NCBI GenBank assembly: GCA_963797475.1
Contig: CAWCPR010000003.1
Location: 310,001 to 374,000 of the forward strand
Source: CAWCPR01 sp963797475
Lineage (GTDB): Bacteria; Chloroflexota; Anaerolineae; Anaerolineales; UBA4823
Direction of reading: 5' to 3'
DNA: 64,000 nt
Shown here: positions 53,262 through 60,927 of the stretch, one piece after another
Numbering within the stretch: the first letter of the stretch is position 1
How the letters are laid out: every line of letters begins with the position of its first letter
The notes under the pieces: model-generated
Database searches by the model: none
What the model was told of the DNA's origin: nothing
The model's input: only the letters and a program-made list of their open reading frames with translations
Translations under genes and position numbers: made by a program

Positions 53262-55286
53262 ATGACGATAAGGAACAAAATATTTAAAAAGTTTTTATAT
53301 CTATTGGAGCGCTGGCAACCCAACGAATTATTTGTTTTAAGCGTTATCGCTATTGTTGTAGGCTTCGCCAGCGGCGCTGGGGTCTGGCTCTTCAAACGCT
53401 TGATCGACCTGTTCAATATACTCGCCTTTCAGGATATCGGGGGCGTCCTGGCGCCGCTTGGTCACTGGACGGTGGCGCTGCTACCCGTTATCGGCGGGCT
53501 GGCAGTCGGATTGATTGTCCGGTATTTCGTCGGCCAGGAAAAACACCACGGTGTAGCCGGGATTATGGAGGCCGTTGCCCTGGCAGGCGGGCGCTTGCGC
53601 TACAAGCGGGTGGTGCCTAAGGCGATCGTTTCTGCTCTCAGCATCGGCAGCGGCGCATCGGTTGGACCGGAAGACCCGTCCGTCCAGATCGGCGCCAACA
53701 TCGGTTCGATGTTTGGCCAGCTTCTGCACTTATCCGATGAACGAATGCGCTCATTAGCCGCGGCTGGGGCCGCGGCAGGGATTGCAGCAGCCTTCAATGC
53801 GCCTATCGCCGGCGTGTTCTTCTCCCTGGAGATCATCCTTGGAGAAATCAGCGGCAGCGCGTTAGGCATCATCGTTATTGCTTCGGTCGTTTCAGCAGTT
53901 TTCACGCAGGCTGTCTCCGGACCCCAGCCAGCATTCCAGGTGCCAACGTACGCTTTTCACACAGTGAAGGAATTACCGCTATATGTCGGCCTGGGCGTGA
54001 TCGCCGGACCCATTTCGGCGCTCTACGTACGGGCGCTCTACCTGGCGCAAGATTTCTTTCATGATCGTCCCATGCCAGATTGGCTCAAGCCGGCCGTGGC
54101 CGGGCTCGCGGTGGGAGTCACGGGAATTTTCCTGCCCGATATTTTCGGTGTTGGCTATAGCACCATCGAACGGACCCTTTTAGCGACCTCGATGTCTGCG
54201 GGATTTATGATTATCCTGCTGGTTGCCAAATTAATCATGACCTCCGTCAGTATCGGCGGCGGCTTCATGGGCGGCGTGTTCGCGCCGGCATTGTACCTGG
54301 GCGCAACACTCGGCGCCGCCTACGGCACTATCGCCGCCCGTTTTTTTCCAGGCTTACCGATCACCCCACCTGCATTTGCGATGGTGGGCATGGCAGCCGT
54401 TCTGGCTGGGGCCGTTCATTCGCCGCTTACGGCGGTCCTTTTGCTATTTGAAATGACGAACGATTACCGTATCATCTTGCCTTTGATGTTAGCGGTGGTG
54501 GTTAGCCTGCTCATCTCTCAATGGATACAGCGTGAGTCAGTTTACACGCTGGGCCTGGCGCGCAAGGGCATTCGCCTCGAGCGCGGCCGGGATGTCGAGG
54601 TGATGCAGGCGATCCGGGTTGAAGAAGTGATGCAAACCAACGTAATGAGCCTGAAGGAATCGGACACACTCCAGGAGGCTTCGGAAGTGTTCATCCGCAC
54701 ACGCCACCACGGTCTGCCGGTCGTAAATGACACTGGTGAGCTCGTCGGAATACTGACCGTCTCAGATATTGACCGGGCGCATAATGAAGGCAAGCTTAAA
54801 ACAACTGTAGGTGAAGTATGCACCCGTGATATGGAGGTGGCTTACCCGGATGAAACCATCGGCTCAGCAATGCGCAAAATGAGCACCCGCGACCTTGGAC
54901 GCCTGCCGGTAGTGGCTCGTGATAACTCACGCAAGCTGGTCGGGCTGCTGCGCCGGTCAGACGTGATCCGCGCTTATGATGTGGCCCTCACCCGCCGTGC
55001 GGCCCTGCGCCACCGGGCTCACCAGGTGCGATTGGGTTCCTTGAGCGGGGAGCTGGTCAGCGTAACGGAAATGGTCATCCAGAAAGACGCCCCTTGCGTC
55101 GGCAAACGGGTGAGTGAAGTGGAATGGCCTCAAGAATGTGTGCTCGCGACCGTACGGCGCGGGCGGCAATTTCTGATTCCCCACGGCGATACGGTTTTAA
55201 AGCCAGGCGATGTCATCGTCGCCGTGGCCGAAGGGGAAGCCCGTGACGAGTTTAAGCGCATTTGCCAGAATCATCTTAAATCCTAG
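53262..55286 (+). CDS. CLC chloride channel/antiporter with CBS pair and TrkA-C-like domain
   Basis: The 674-residue protein has a CLC membrane core (about 30-430), two CBS domains (about 455-580, VEEVMQTNVMSLKESDTLQE, TRDMEVAYPDETIGSAMRKM) and a C-terminal RCK/TrkA-C-like domain (about 590-670, LGSLSGELVSVTEMVIQKDA). In the core the usual G-R/K-E-G-P gate is GSGASVGPEDPSVQIG, so the gating Glu is kept but its neighbours differ, and the first anion-binding loop reads HHGVAGIMEA rather than GxGIPE. Ion selectivity is therefore uncertain. CBS and TrkA-C parts suggest control by nucleotides. A leader-ORF/terminator region precedes it, and a second CLC gene follows. Confidence 0.92.
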   Translation: MTIRNKIFKKFLYLLERWQPNELFVLSVIAIVVGFASGAGVWLFKRLIDLFNILAFQDIGGVLAPLGHWTVALLPVIGGLAVGLIVRYFVGQEKHHGVAGIMEAVALAGGRLRYKRVVPKAIVSALSIGSGASVGPEDPSVQIGANIGSMFGQLLHLSDERMRSLAAAGAAAGIAAAFNAPIAGVFFSLEIILGEISGSALGIIVIASVVSAVFTQAVSGPQPAFQVPTYAFHTVKELPLYVGLGVIAGPISALYVRALYLAQDFFHDRPMPDWLKPAVAGLAVGVTGIFLPDIFGVGYSTIERTLLATSMSAGFMIILLVAKLIMTSVSIGGGFMGGVFAPALYLGATLGAAYGTIAARFFPGLPITPPAFAMVGMAAVLAGAVHSPLTAVLLLFEMTNDYRIILPLMLAVVVSLLISQWIQRESVYTLGLARKGIRLERGRDVEVMQAIRVEEVMQTNVMSLKESDTLQEASEVFIRTRHHGLPVVNDTGELVGILTVSDIDRAHNEGKLKTTVGEVCTRDMEVAYPDETIGSAMRKMSTRDLGRLPVVARDNSRKLVGLLRRSDVIRAYDVALTRRAALRHRAHQVRLGSLSGELVSVTEMVIQKDAPCVGKRVSEVEWPQECVLATVRRGRQFLIPHGDTVLKPGDVIVAVAEGEARDEFKRICQNHLKS

Positions 55287-55325
55287 CGATCCGCGCTATT
55301 TCAGAAAATATCAACGGAGAATTCG

Positions 55326-56348
55326 ATGCAGTTGAGCTCGATCAAAGCCCGTCTGCCGCACTTTATTGACCGGTTACAGCCCTCGTCTACATCGGTGCTG
55401 CTGGTCACGGCGGTCGTCGTTGGCGCAGGCACCGGCCTGGGCGCGGTTTTGTTCATACGGCTGATCGAGACCATCCAGCGAATTTTCTTCGAGGGCGGGC
55501 AAACGGTGCTCGGCTTCATGGGCCGGGGTCTTTTTATCCTGATCCCTGCCCTGGGAGGCCTTCTCGCCGGGCCGATCATCGCCTTCTTCGCGAAGGAAGC
55601 CAAGGGGCATGGCGTTCCGGAGGTGATGCAGGCAATCGCATTGAGTGGTGGTCGCATCCGGCCGAGAGTAGGGATCGCGAAAATCATCGCCTCTGGTCTG
55701 TGCATCGGCAGCGGCGGATCTGCCGGTCGTGAAGGACCCATCGTGCAGGTGGGCGCTGCCCTGGGTTCCACCATCGGCCAATGGCTGCATTTTTCCGAAG
55801 GGCGCATCCGCAACCTGGTCGCCTGCGGCGCGGCTGCCGGGATCTCGGCGACTTTCAACGCCCCGATTGCCGGCGTCATTTTTGCTATGGAGATCATCCT
55901 GGGCGAGCTGCACCTGGGAGATATGGGCAGTGTGGTGGTCTCAGCATTGACCGCCTCGACAATGGCGCGCATCTTTTTAGGCAGCCGTCCGGCTTTCTCT
56001 ATCCCTCAATATGAAATAAAAACACCCTGGGAAGTGCTGCTATATGCTTTGTTGGGCGTTTTATCGGCCCTGGTCGCGGTGGCCTTTATACGCCTGCTCT
56101 ATTTCTTAGAAGATCAATTCGATGAATGGAAATTCCCTCAATCGCTTAAACCGGCGGTCGGCGGATTGGCGCTTGGCGTACTGGCCTTTTTTTACCCGAT
56201 GATCCTGGGCCTGGGATTCGTTCCGAATGAAGAGGCCTTGCTCGGCCTGCCTGTGGCAGAGAACATCCCCCACGTATTTGGCTCGGGATTTCCCGTGATC
56301 GAAGGAGCGCTGCTGGGAGAATTGTCCTTCGGGCTGCTTTTCGCTTAA
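55326..56348 (+). CDS. CLC chloride channel/antiporter, N-terminal part of a frameshifted gene
   Basis: The 340-residue frame carries the first two-thirds of a CLC core: GLGAVLFIRLIETIQRIFFE, AKGHGVPEVMQAIALSGGR (anion loop), GSGGSAGREGPIVQVGAALG with the canonical gating Glu, and FNAPIAGVIFAMEIILGELH. It stops at TAA 56346-56348 right after LLGELSFGLLFA, in the middle of a helix. The missing part (LILLKPLATSLTLGSGNSGG) continues at once in the next frame. One inserted T near 56345 would restore a single protein of ~712 residues. GGAG lies six bases before the ATG. Confidence 0.88.
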   Translation: MQLSSIKARLPHFIDRLQPSSTSVLLVTAVVVGAGTGLGAVLFIRLIETIQRIFFEGGQTVLGFMGRGLFILIPALGGLLAGPIIAFFAKEAKGHGVPEVMQAIALSGGRIRPRVGIAKIIASGLCIGSGGSAGREGPIVQVGAALGSTIGQWLHFSEGRIRNLVACGAAAGISATFNAPIAGVIFAMEIILGELHLGDMGSVVVSALTASTMARIFLGSRPAFSIPQYEIKTPWEVLLYALLGVLSALVAVAFIRLLYFLEDQFDEWKFPQSLKPAVGGLALGVLAFFYPMILGLGFVPNEEALLGLPVAENIPHVFGSGFPVIEGALLGELSFGLLFA

Positions 56349-56353
56349 TCCTG

Positions 56354-57463
56354 TTGAAACCCCTGGCAACTTCGCTAACCCTGGGATCTGGGAATTCCGG
56401 AGGCGTCTTTGCCCCGGCGTTGTTCACCGGCGCAGCCCTGGGGGGTGCTTTTGGGCGCATTGTGGAAGCCATCGCCCCTCAGGCAACTGCCGGCCCGGGT
56501 GCATTTGCCATTGTCGGAATGGCGGCTGTTTTCGCCGGCGCTGCCCGGGCGCCGTTCACAGCGATCCTGATCGTCTTTGAAATGACCGACGATTACCGCC
56601 TGATTATCCCCCTGATGGCAGGTGTAATCATCAGCATGATCGTCGCCGAGCGTCTGCATGAGGATTCGATCTACACCTTGAAATTGACGCGCCGAGGCAT
56701 CCGCCTGCGGCGCGGCCGGGATGTGGATGTGATGGAATCGGTTCAGGTTGAAGAAGTGATGATGCGCCCACCCGTCACCGTGCCCGCCAGCCTGCCGGCC
56801 TCGCTCCTGGCAAACGAGTTTCTACGCACCGGAAGGCATGGATTTCCTGTTATCGATGAAGAGGGCGGACTGGTGGGCATCGTTTCGCTGGAAGACTACC
56901 GGCGCGCCTCCAACCAGGGGGATGTTGATTTGAGCAAACTCACCGTAGAACAGATCACCACCCGCAATCCAATCACGGCCTTCCCAGACGAAACGGTTGA
57001 TATGGTGCTACGGCGTATGGCGCCGCGCGATCTTTCCAGGCTGCCGGTTGTCGCCCGCGACGACCCGAGGCGACTGTTGGGCGTGGTCCGGCGTAACGAT
57101 ATCGTGCGCGCATACGAAGTCGGCGCCCTGCGCCGGGAAGAGGCGCGGCGCAGGGCAGAGACGACCCAATCGGTCAGCGATACCCAGGCCCAATTCATCG
57201 ACTTGCACGTTCCGCCCAACTCAAACGTGGAGGGAAAAACAATCGCCGACTTGAAGCTGCCGCGGGCGGCGGTGCTGGTCTCGATCCGCCGTGGGCATGA
57301 ACTGGTTATCCCTCACGGGGATACAAAATTGTTTGTTGGCGACGTTGTCACCGCGCTGTGTGAACGCGACTGCATCTTAAATGTTCGCAAGGTCCTGAAC
57401 GAGCCTAAATCTGAGGAAAGCCCTGCCCATCCAGCAGAAGTGCAGGTCGAGCAACCCGAATGA
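56354..57463 (+). CDS. CLC chloride channel/antiporter, C-terminal part with CBS pair and TrkA-C
   Basis: This frame holds the remaining CLC helices (TLGSGNSGGVFAPALFTGAA, GAFAIVGMAAVFAGAARAPF, FEMTDDYRLIIPLMAGVIIS), two CBS domains (VEEVMMRPPVTVPASLPASL, TVEQITTRNPITAFPDETVD) and a TrkA-C-like end (FIDLHVPPNSNVEGKTIADL). The first codons lack a proper RBS, and the start TTG (56354) is a chance in-frame codon, so the piece is not an independent gene. It is paralogous to the preceding CLC protein over its whole length. The pair implies gene duplication followed by divergence of the gate region. Confidence 0.88.
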   Translation: MKPLATSLTLGSGNSGGVFAPALFTGAALGGAFGRIVEAIAPQATAGPGAFAIVGMAAVFAGAARAPFTAILIVFEMTDDYRLIIPLMAGVIISMIVAERLHEDSIYTLKLTRRGIRLRRGRDVDVMESVQVEEVMMRPPVTVPASLPASLLANEFLRTGRHGFPVIDEEGGLVGIVSLEDYRRASNQGDVDLSKLTVEQITTRNPITAFPDETVDMVLRRMAPRDLSRLPVVARDDPRRLLGVVRRNDIVRAYEVGALRREEARRRAETTQSVSDTQAQFIDLHVPPNSNVEGKTIADLKLPRAAVLVSIRRGHELVIPHGDTKLFVGDVVTALCERDCILNVRKVLNEPKSEESPAHPAEVQVEQPE

Positions 57464-57495
57464 TGGATTGCCAGCGGTTCTTAATACCTCAACGT

Positions 57496-58995
57496 TCACT
57501 GATTCCAATTTGACAGGAAATCTGTTAACAGGCGCACGCCAAAACCGGTCCCGCCGGCTGGGATGTAAGCGCTGTCCTTGCCGGACAGGGCCATCCCGGC
57601 GATATCCACATGCATCCAGGGATAACTGGTAAATTGTTTGAGAAAGATCGCCGAGGTGCCAACCCCTCCAAAGCGACCCCCGCTGTTTTTTATGTCTGCG
57701 ACTTCCGATTTGATCGCATCCTGATAATCGTCCCAAAGCGGCATGGGCCAGACGCGTTCGTGGGTGCGCATGCCGCTGGCGACCAGCCTATCCTGCCAGC
57801 GCACATCGTTGCTGAAAAGCCCGGCCGCGATGCCTTCGCCAAGGGCCGTTACGCAAGCGCCCGTCAGAGTCGCCAGGTCGATGACCAGTTTTGGATTGTA
57901 GCGGGCGGCATATACCAGGCCATCTGCCAGGACCATGCGGCCTTCGGCGTCAGTGCTGATGATTTCAATCGTCTTTCCGTTGCTGGCTGTGATCACATCG
58001 GCAGGACGGTAGGCCAGGCTGTCGGGCATATTTTCGGTGCAAGGAGCAATACCGGTCACCCTGAGCGGGAGTTGGAGCTGACCAATGGTTTGCATGGTCG
58101 CCAGGACCGCAGCCGCTCCGCCCATATCGGACTTCATATTTCCCATTCGTTCGCCCGGCTTGAGGGAAATCCCGCCTGTGTCGAAGGTAATCCCTTTACC
58201 TACCAACACCACGCTGTCCAGGTCTTCACGCCCGGCGTTATATTCCAGAACGATAAATTTCGGCGGCTCGCCAGCGCCTTTCGCTACCGCCAAAAATCCA
58301 CCCATATTGCGCTCAGCGGCCCATTGGCGATCGCCCACCGTGATATTCATCCCATATCGCGCCGCGACTTGAGAGGCAACCTGCGCTAATTTAGTCGGGG
58401 TGGCCACATTGGGCGGCATATTGACCAAATCACGCGCCAGGAATACGCCAGCGGCGATCGCTTCAGCCTTTTTAACAGCGGTCTCGACCGGCTCTAATTT
58501 CGCCAGGTCGGATTCGACGATCGTAAGCTCTTCGATCTCAACGCCTTCTGCTTGTTTCTGCCTGGGAGCAGCATAGCGATACAAGGCCAACAGCGCGCCT
58601 TCGGCAGTTGCCTGGGCAGCATCGGAAAGCGGCAGGCCGGCGGCCCCGGCGCCATGAACGATGCTTGCAACATGCCGGGCGCCCAGCTCGCGCGCCCGCT
58701 TGAGGGCTTCACCCACAGCCTTGCGAATGCTTTCCAGGTTAATTTCCGCCCGCTTTCCCAGGCCCACGACCAGGAGGCGGCTAGCCGGGATAACCCCACG
58801 CGGGTACAGGACGGTCACTTCGCCTATTTTGCCTCGTATGTCGCCCTGGGCGATTAGAGCCTGGATCGCGCCACCCAGGGCCTGGTCCACTGCTGCGGGA
58901 GCGCCGCCGGGGTTAGTTTCGCCTTCAAACAGGTTCAGGATGAGTGTGTCTGCTAGAGATTGTTGAATTTCTCCAGCAATACCATTGATTTTCAT
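57496..58995 (-). CDS. pepA: Cytosolic (leucyl) aminopeptidase, M17 family
   Basis: The enzyme removes N-terminal residues with two metal ions, usually Zn/Mn. The 499-residue protein has a variable N-terminal macro-like domain (about 1-170) and the M17 catalytic core: VLVGKGITFDTGGISLKPG, MKSDMGGAAAVLATM, ENMPDSLAYRPADVI, ISTDAEGRMVLADGL (variant of the signature NTDAEGRLVL) and ATLTGACVTALG. The metal ligands Lys, two Asp and Glu are all there. The frame opens at 59040, but AAGGAG seven bases before ATG 58995 sets the start. In E. coli PepA also binds DNA in Xer recombination; nothing here shows that. Confidence 0.94.
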   Translation of the reverse strand: MKINGIAGEIQQSLADTLILNLFEGETNPGGAPAAVDQALGGAIQALIAQGDIRGKIGEVTVLYPRGVIPASRLLVVGLGKRAEINLESIRKAVGEALKRARELGARHVASIVHGAGAAGLPLSDAAQATAEGALLALYRYAAPRQKQAEGVEIEELTIVESDLAKLEPVETAVKKAEAIAAGVFLARDLVNMPPNVATPTKLAQVASQVAARYGMNITVGDRQWAAERNMGGFLAVAKGAGEPPKFIVLEYNAGREDLDSVVLVGKGITFDTGGISLKPGERMGNMKSDMGGAAAVLATMQTIGQLQLPLRVTGIAPCTENMPDSLAYRPADVITASNGKTIEIISTDAEGRMVLADGLVYAARYNPKLVIDLATLTGACVTALGEGIAAGLFSNDVRWQDRLVASGMRTHERVWPMPLWDDYQDAIKSEVADIKNSGGRFGGVGTSAIFLKQFTSYPWMHVDIAGMALSGKDSAYIPAGGTGFGVRLLTDFLSNWNQ

Positions 58996-59227
58996 ACAGC
59001 GACTCCTTAACGAAGATGAAGATAATTCGTACCTTCTCAAAAAGGTGGGGCATTCTAACTCCCATTGATTGAGAAGCTACAATAATATTGTGTAATCTGG
59101 CGCTAATTATAAGCCCAAGCCATGCCCGGCTATCACCTACGCGGAGGACATTTTAAAGATCGGCCAACGCAGCCTCGTGGGTCCGGGGTGAGCGCTTGAA
59201 ACTACTATGGCAATATTAGGGATTCAC

Positions 59228-59256
59228 TTGACTCTCAATACCTCATCCGGGATAAT
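59228..59256 (+). promoter_or_regulatory. Promoter of the AAA+/HEAT-WD40 operon
   Basis: TTGACT (59228-59233), a 17-base spacer and GATAAT (59251-59256) lie 125 bases before the AAA+ start. The 340-bp gap 59041-59380 holds this promoter, a possible extra TATAAC box at 59290-59295, and no ORF or hairpin of note. Confidence 0.7.
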
Positions 59257-59380
59257 AAGGGCCGGACTCTGGCAATTCTGGTATAACTGGAATATTCTCA
59301 TTGGCTGGGTCCGGTTGATTTCGGATCATCCGGGGCTGGATTCCTGAGCGCCTCCAACCGGTTTCTACGAGATTAAGATC

Positions 59381-60913
59381 ATGGATTTTGAAAAAGAATT
59401 GGATATATATTTGCGAGCCAGGTTCACCCTGGTCGTCATCGTTACAAGTGAAGAAGAACGCGCTTTACAGGTGATTAAATCCGTTTGTGAAAACACCCAG
59501 CGCGCCTGTTTTACCTGGGATATCGCCGATGGCTTCCAGGCTCTGACCGCGGTCACAGGCGCGATGCCGTCCGGCCGCGATCCGCTCACCGCATTGGAGC
59601 AGGTGGAAAAGACAAATTCGGGCGCGCTCTTCGTATTGAAAGATTTCCATGAGGCCTGGACAAACCCGCAAATCAAACGCAAGCTGCGAAGCACGGTCCA
59701 AAAATTGAAATTCACCAAGAAATCTATCCTCATCACAACGCCGAGCGCTAAAATTCCCGATGAACTGAAGGACGAAGCCGTAATCGTGGATTTCCCCGCC
59801 CCGGATGCCGAAGAGCTGGAATCTGTCCTGGAACGCCTGACCCAAACCCCCGGCGTGAAAGTGAACCTGACGAATTTGGGCCGGGAGAAGCTCGTCCAGG
59901 CTGCGCTGGGGCTCACCGCTGCTCAAGCGCAGCGGGTGTTTGCCAAAGCAATCGTCTCGGATGGCGTGTTGGACGACCGGGATATTGACCTGGTGACGGA
60001 AGAGAAAAAACAAATCATCCGCGAAAGCGAAGCTCTGGAGTTCTATGCCGTCACCGAGACCCCGAACGATGTCGGCGGCCTGGGCGTTTTGAAGGAATGG
60101 CTGCGCCTGCGGGAGCGCGCCTTCTCCCAGGAAGCGCGTCAGTACGGGCTGCCGGCCCCGAAAGGCATCGCCCTGATCGGCATTCCGGGCACAGGGAAAA
60201 GCCTGACGGCGAAGATGATCGGTGGTTTATGGCGGCTGCCGCTTTTACGCCTGGATGTGGGTTCGTTGTTCGGCAGCCTGGTGGGGGAATCGGAAGAGCG
60301 CACCCGCCGGGCGCTGCATGTTGCGGAGACCGTTGCGCCATGCCTGGTTTGGATTGACGAGATGGAAAAAGCGCTTGCCCACGGCGGATTGGACAGCGGC
60401 ACGAGCACGCGGGTTTTTGGCAGCATTTTGACCTGGATGCAAGAGAAAACCGCACCTTGTTTCGTAGTCGCTACAGCCAACGACATCGCCAGCCTGCCGG
60501 CCGAGCTGCTGCGCAAAGGGCGTTTCGACGAGATATTCTTCCTGGATCTACCCACAAATGAAGAGCGCCGGGAGATCTTTGCAGTTCACCTGAGGAAACG
60601 CAACCGACTGCCCCAAGATTTCGACCTGGACCGCCTGGCCCAGGAATCCGAGGGCTACGTCGGCGCTGAGATCGAGCAAGCCGTCATCGACGCCATGTAC
60701 GTCGGGTTCAATGCGAGCCGGGAATTCACAACCGGCGACATTTCCGCTGCCATCGGACGACAGGTACCCCTATCCGTTTCCCAACGAGAGACGGTGGAAG
60801 CGCTGCGCAATTGGCTGCGCGAGGGACGAGCGCAGTCGGCCTCTTTTGAAGAGACGAAGGACGCAGAACGGCAGTTCGTCCCGCTTCAAATCGAACCGGG
60901 CCGGCAGGTTTAA
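59381..60913 (+). CDS. AAA+ ATPase, Ycf46-like
   Basis: The 510-residue protein begins with an N-terminal domain of ~230 residues (DIYLRARFTLVVIVTSEEER, FVLKDFHEAWTNPQIKRKLR, LIPDELKDEAVIVDFPAP-like) that is itself a P-loop-like degenerate fold, as in Ycf46. A classical AAA+ module follows: Walker A LIGIPGTGKSLTAKMI near residue 266, pore-loop-like RLDVGSLFGSLVGESEERTR, Walker B PCLVWIDEMEKAL near 320, sensor-1 FVVATANDIASLP, an Arg finger in LRKGRFDEIFFLDLP and sensor-2 EGYVGAEIEQAVIDAM. Such proteins remodel or unfold partner proteins. It is the first gene of a unit with two HEAT/WD40 proteins, which are likely substrates or adaptors. Role unknown. Confidence 0.88.
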   Translation: MDFEKELDIYLRARFTLVVIVTSEEERALQVIKSVCENTQRACFTWDIADGFQALTAVTGAMPSGRDPLTALEQVEKTNSGALFVLKDFHEAWTNPQIKRKLRSTVQKLKFTKKSILITTPSAKIPDELKDEAVIVDFPAPDAEELESVLERLTQTPGVKVNLTNLGREKLVQAALGLTAAQAQRVFAKAIVSDGVLDDRDIDLVTEEKKQIIRESEALEFYAVTETPNDVGGLGVLKEWLRLRERAFSQEARQYGLPAPKGIALIGIPGTGKSLTAKMIGGLWRLPLLRLDVGSLFGSLVGESEERTRRALHVAETVAPCLVWIDEMEKALAHGGLDSGTSTRVFGSILTWMQEKTAPCFVVATANDIASLPAELLRKGRFDEIFFLDLPTNEERREIFAVHLRKRNRLPQDFDLDRLAQESEGYVGAEIEQAVIDAMYVGFNASREFTTGDISAAIGRQVPLSVSQRETVEALRNWLREGRAQSASFEETKDAERQFVPLQIEPGRQV

Positions 60914-60927
60914 GGACAGGCGAAAAT

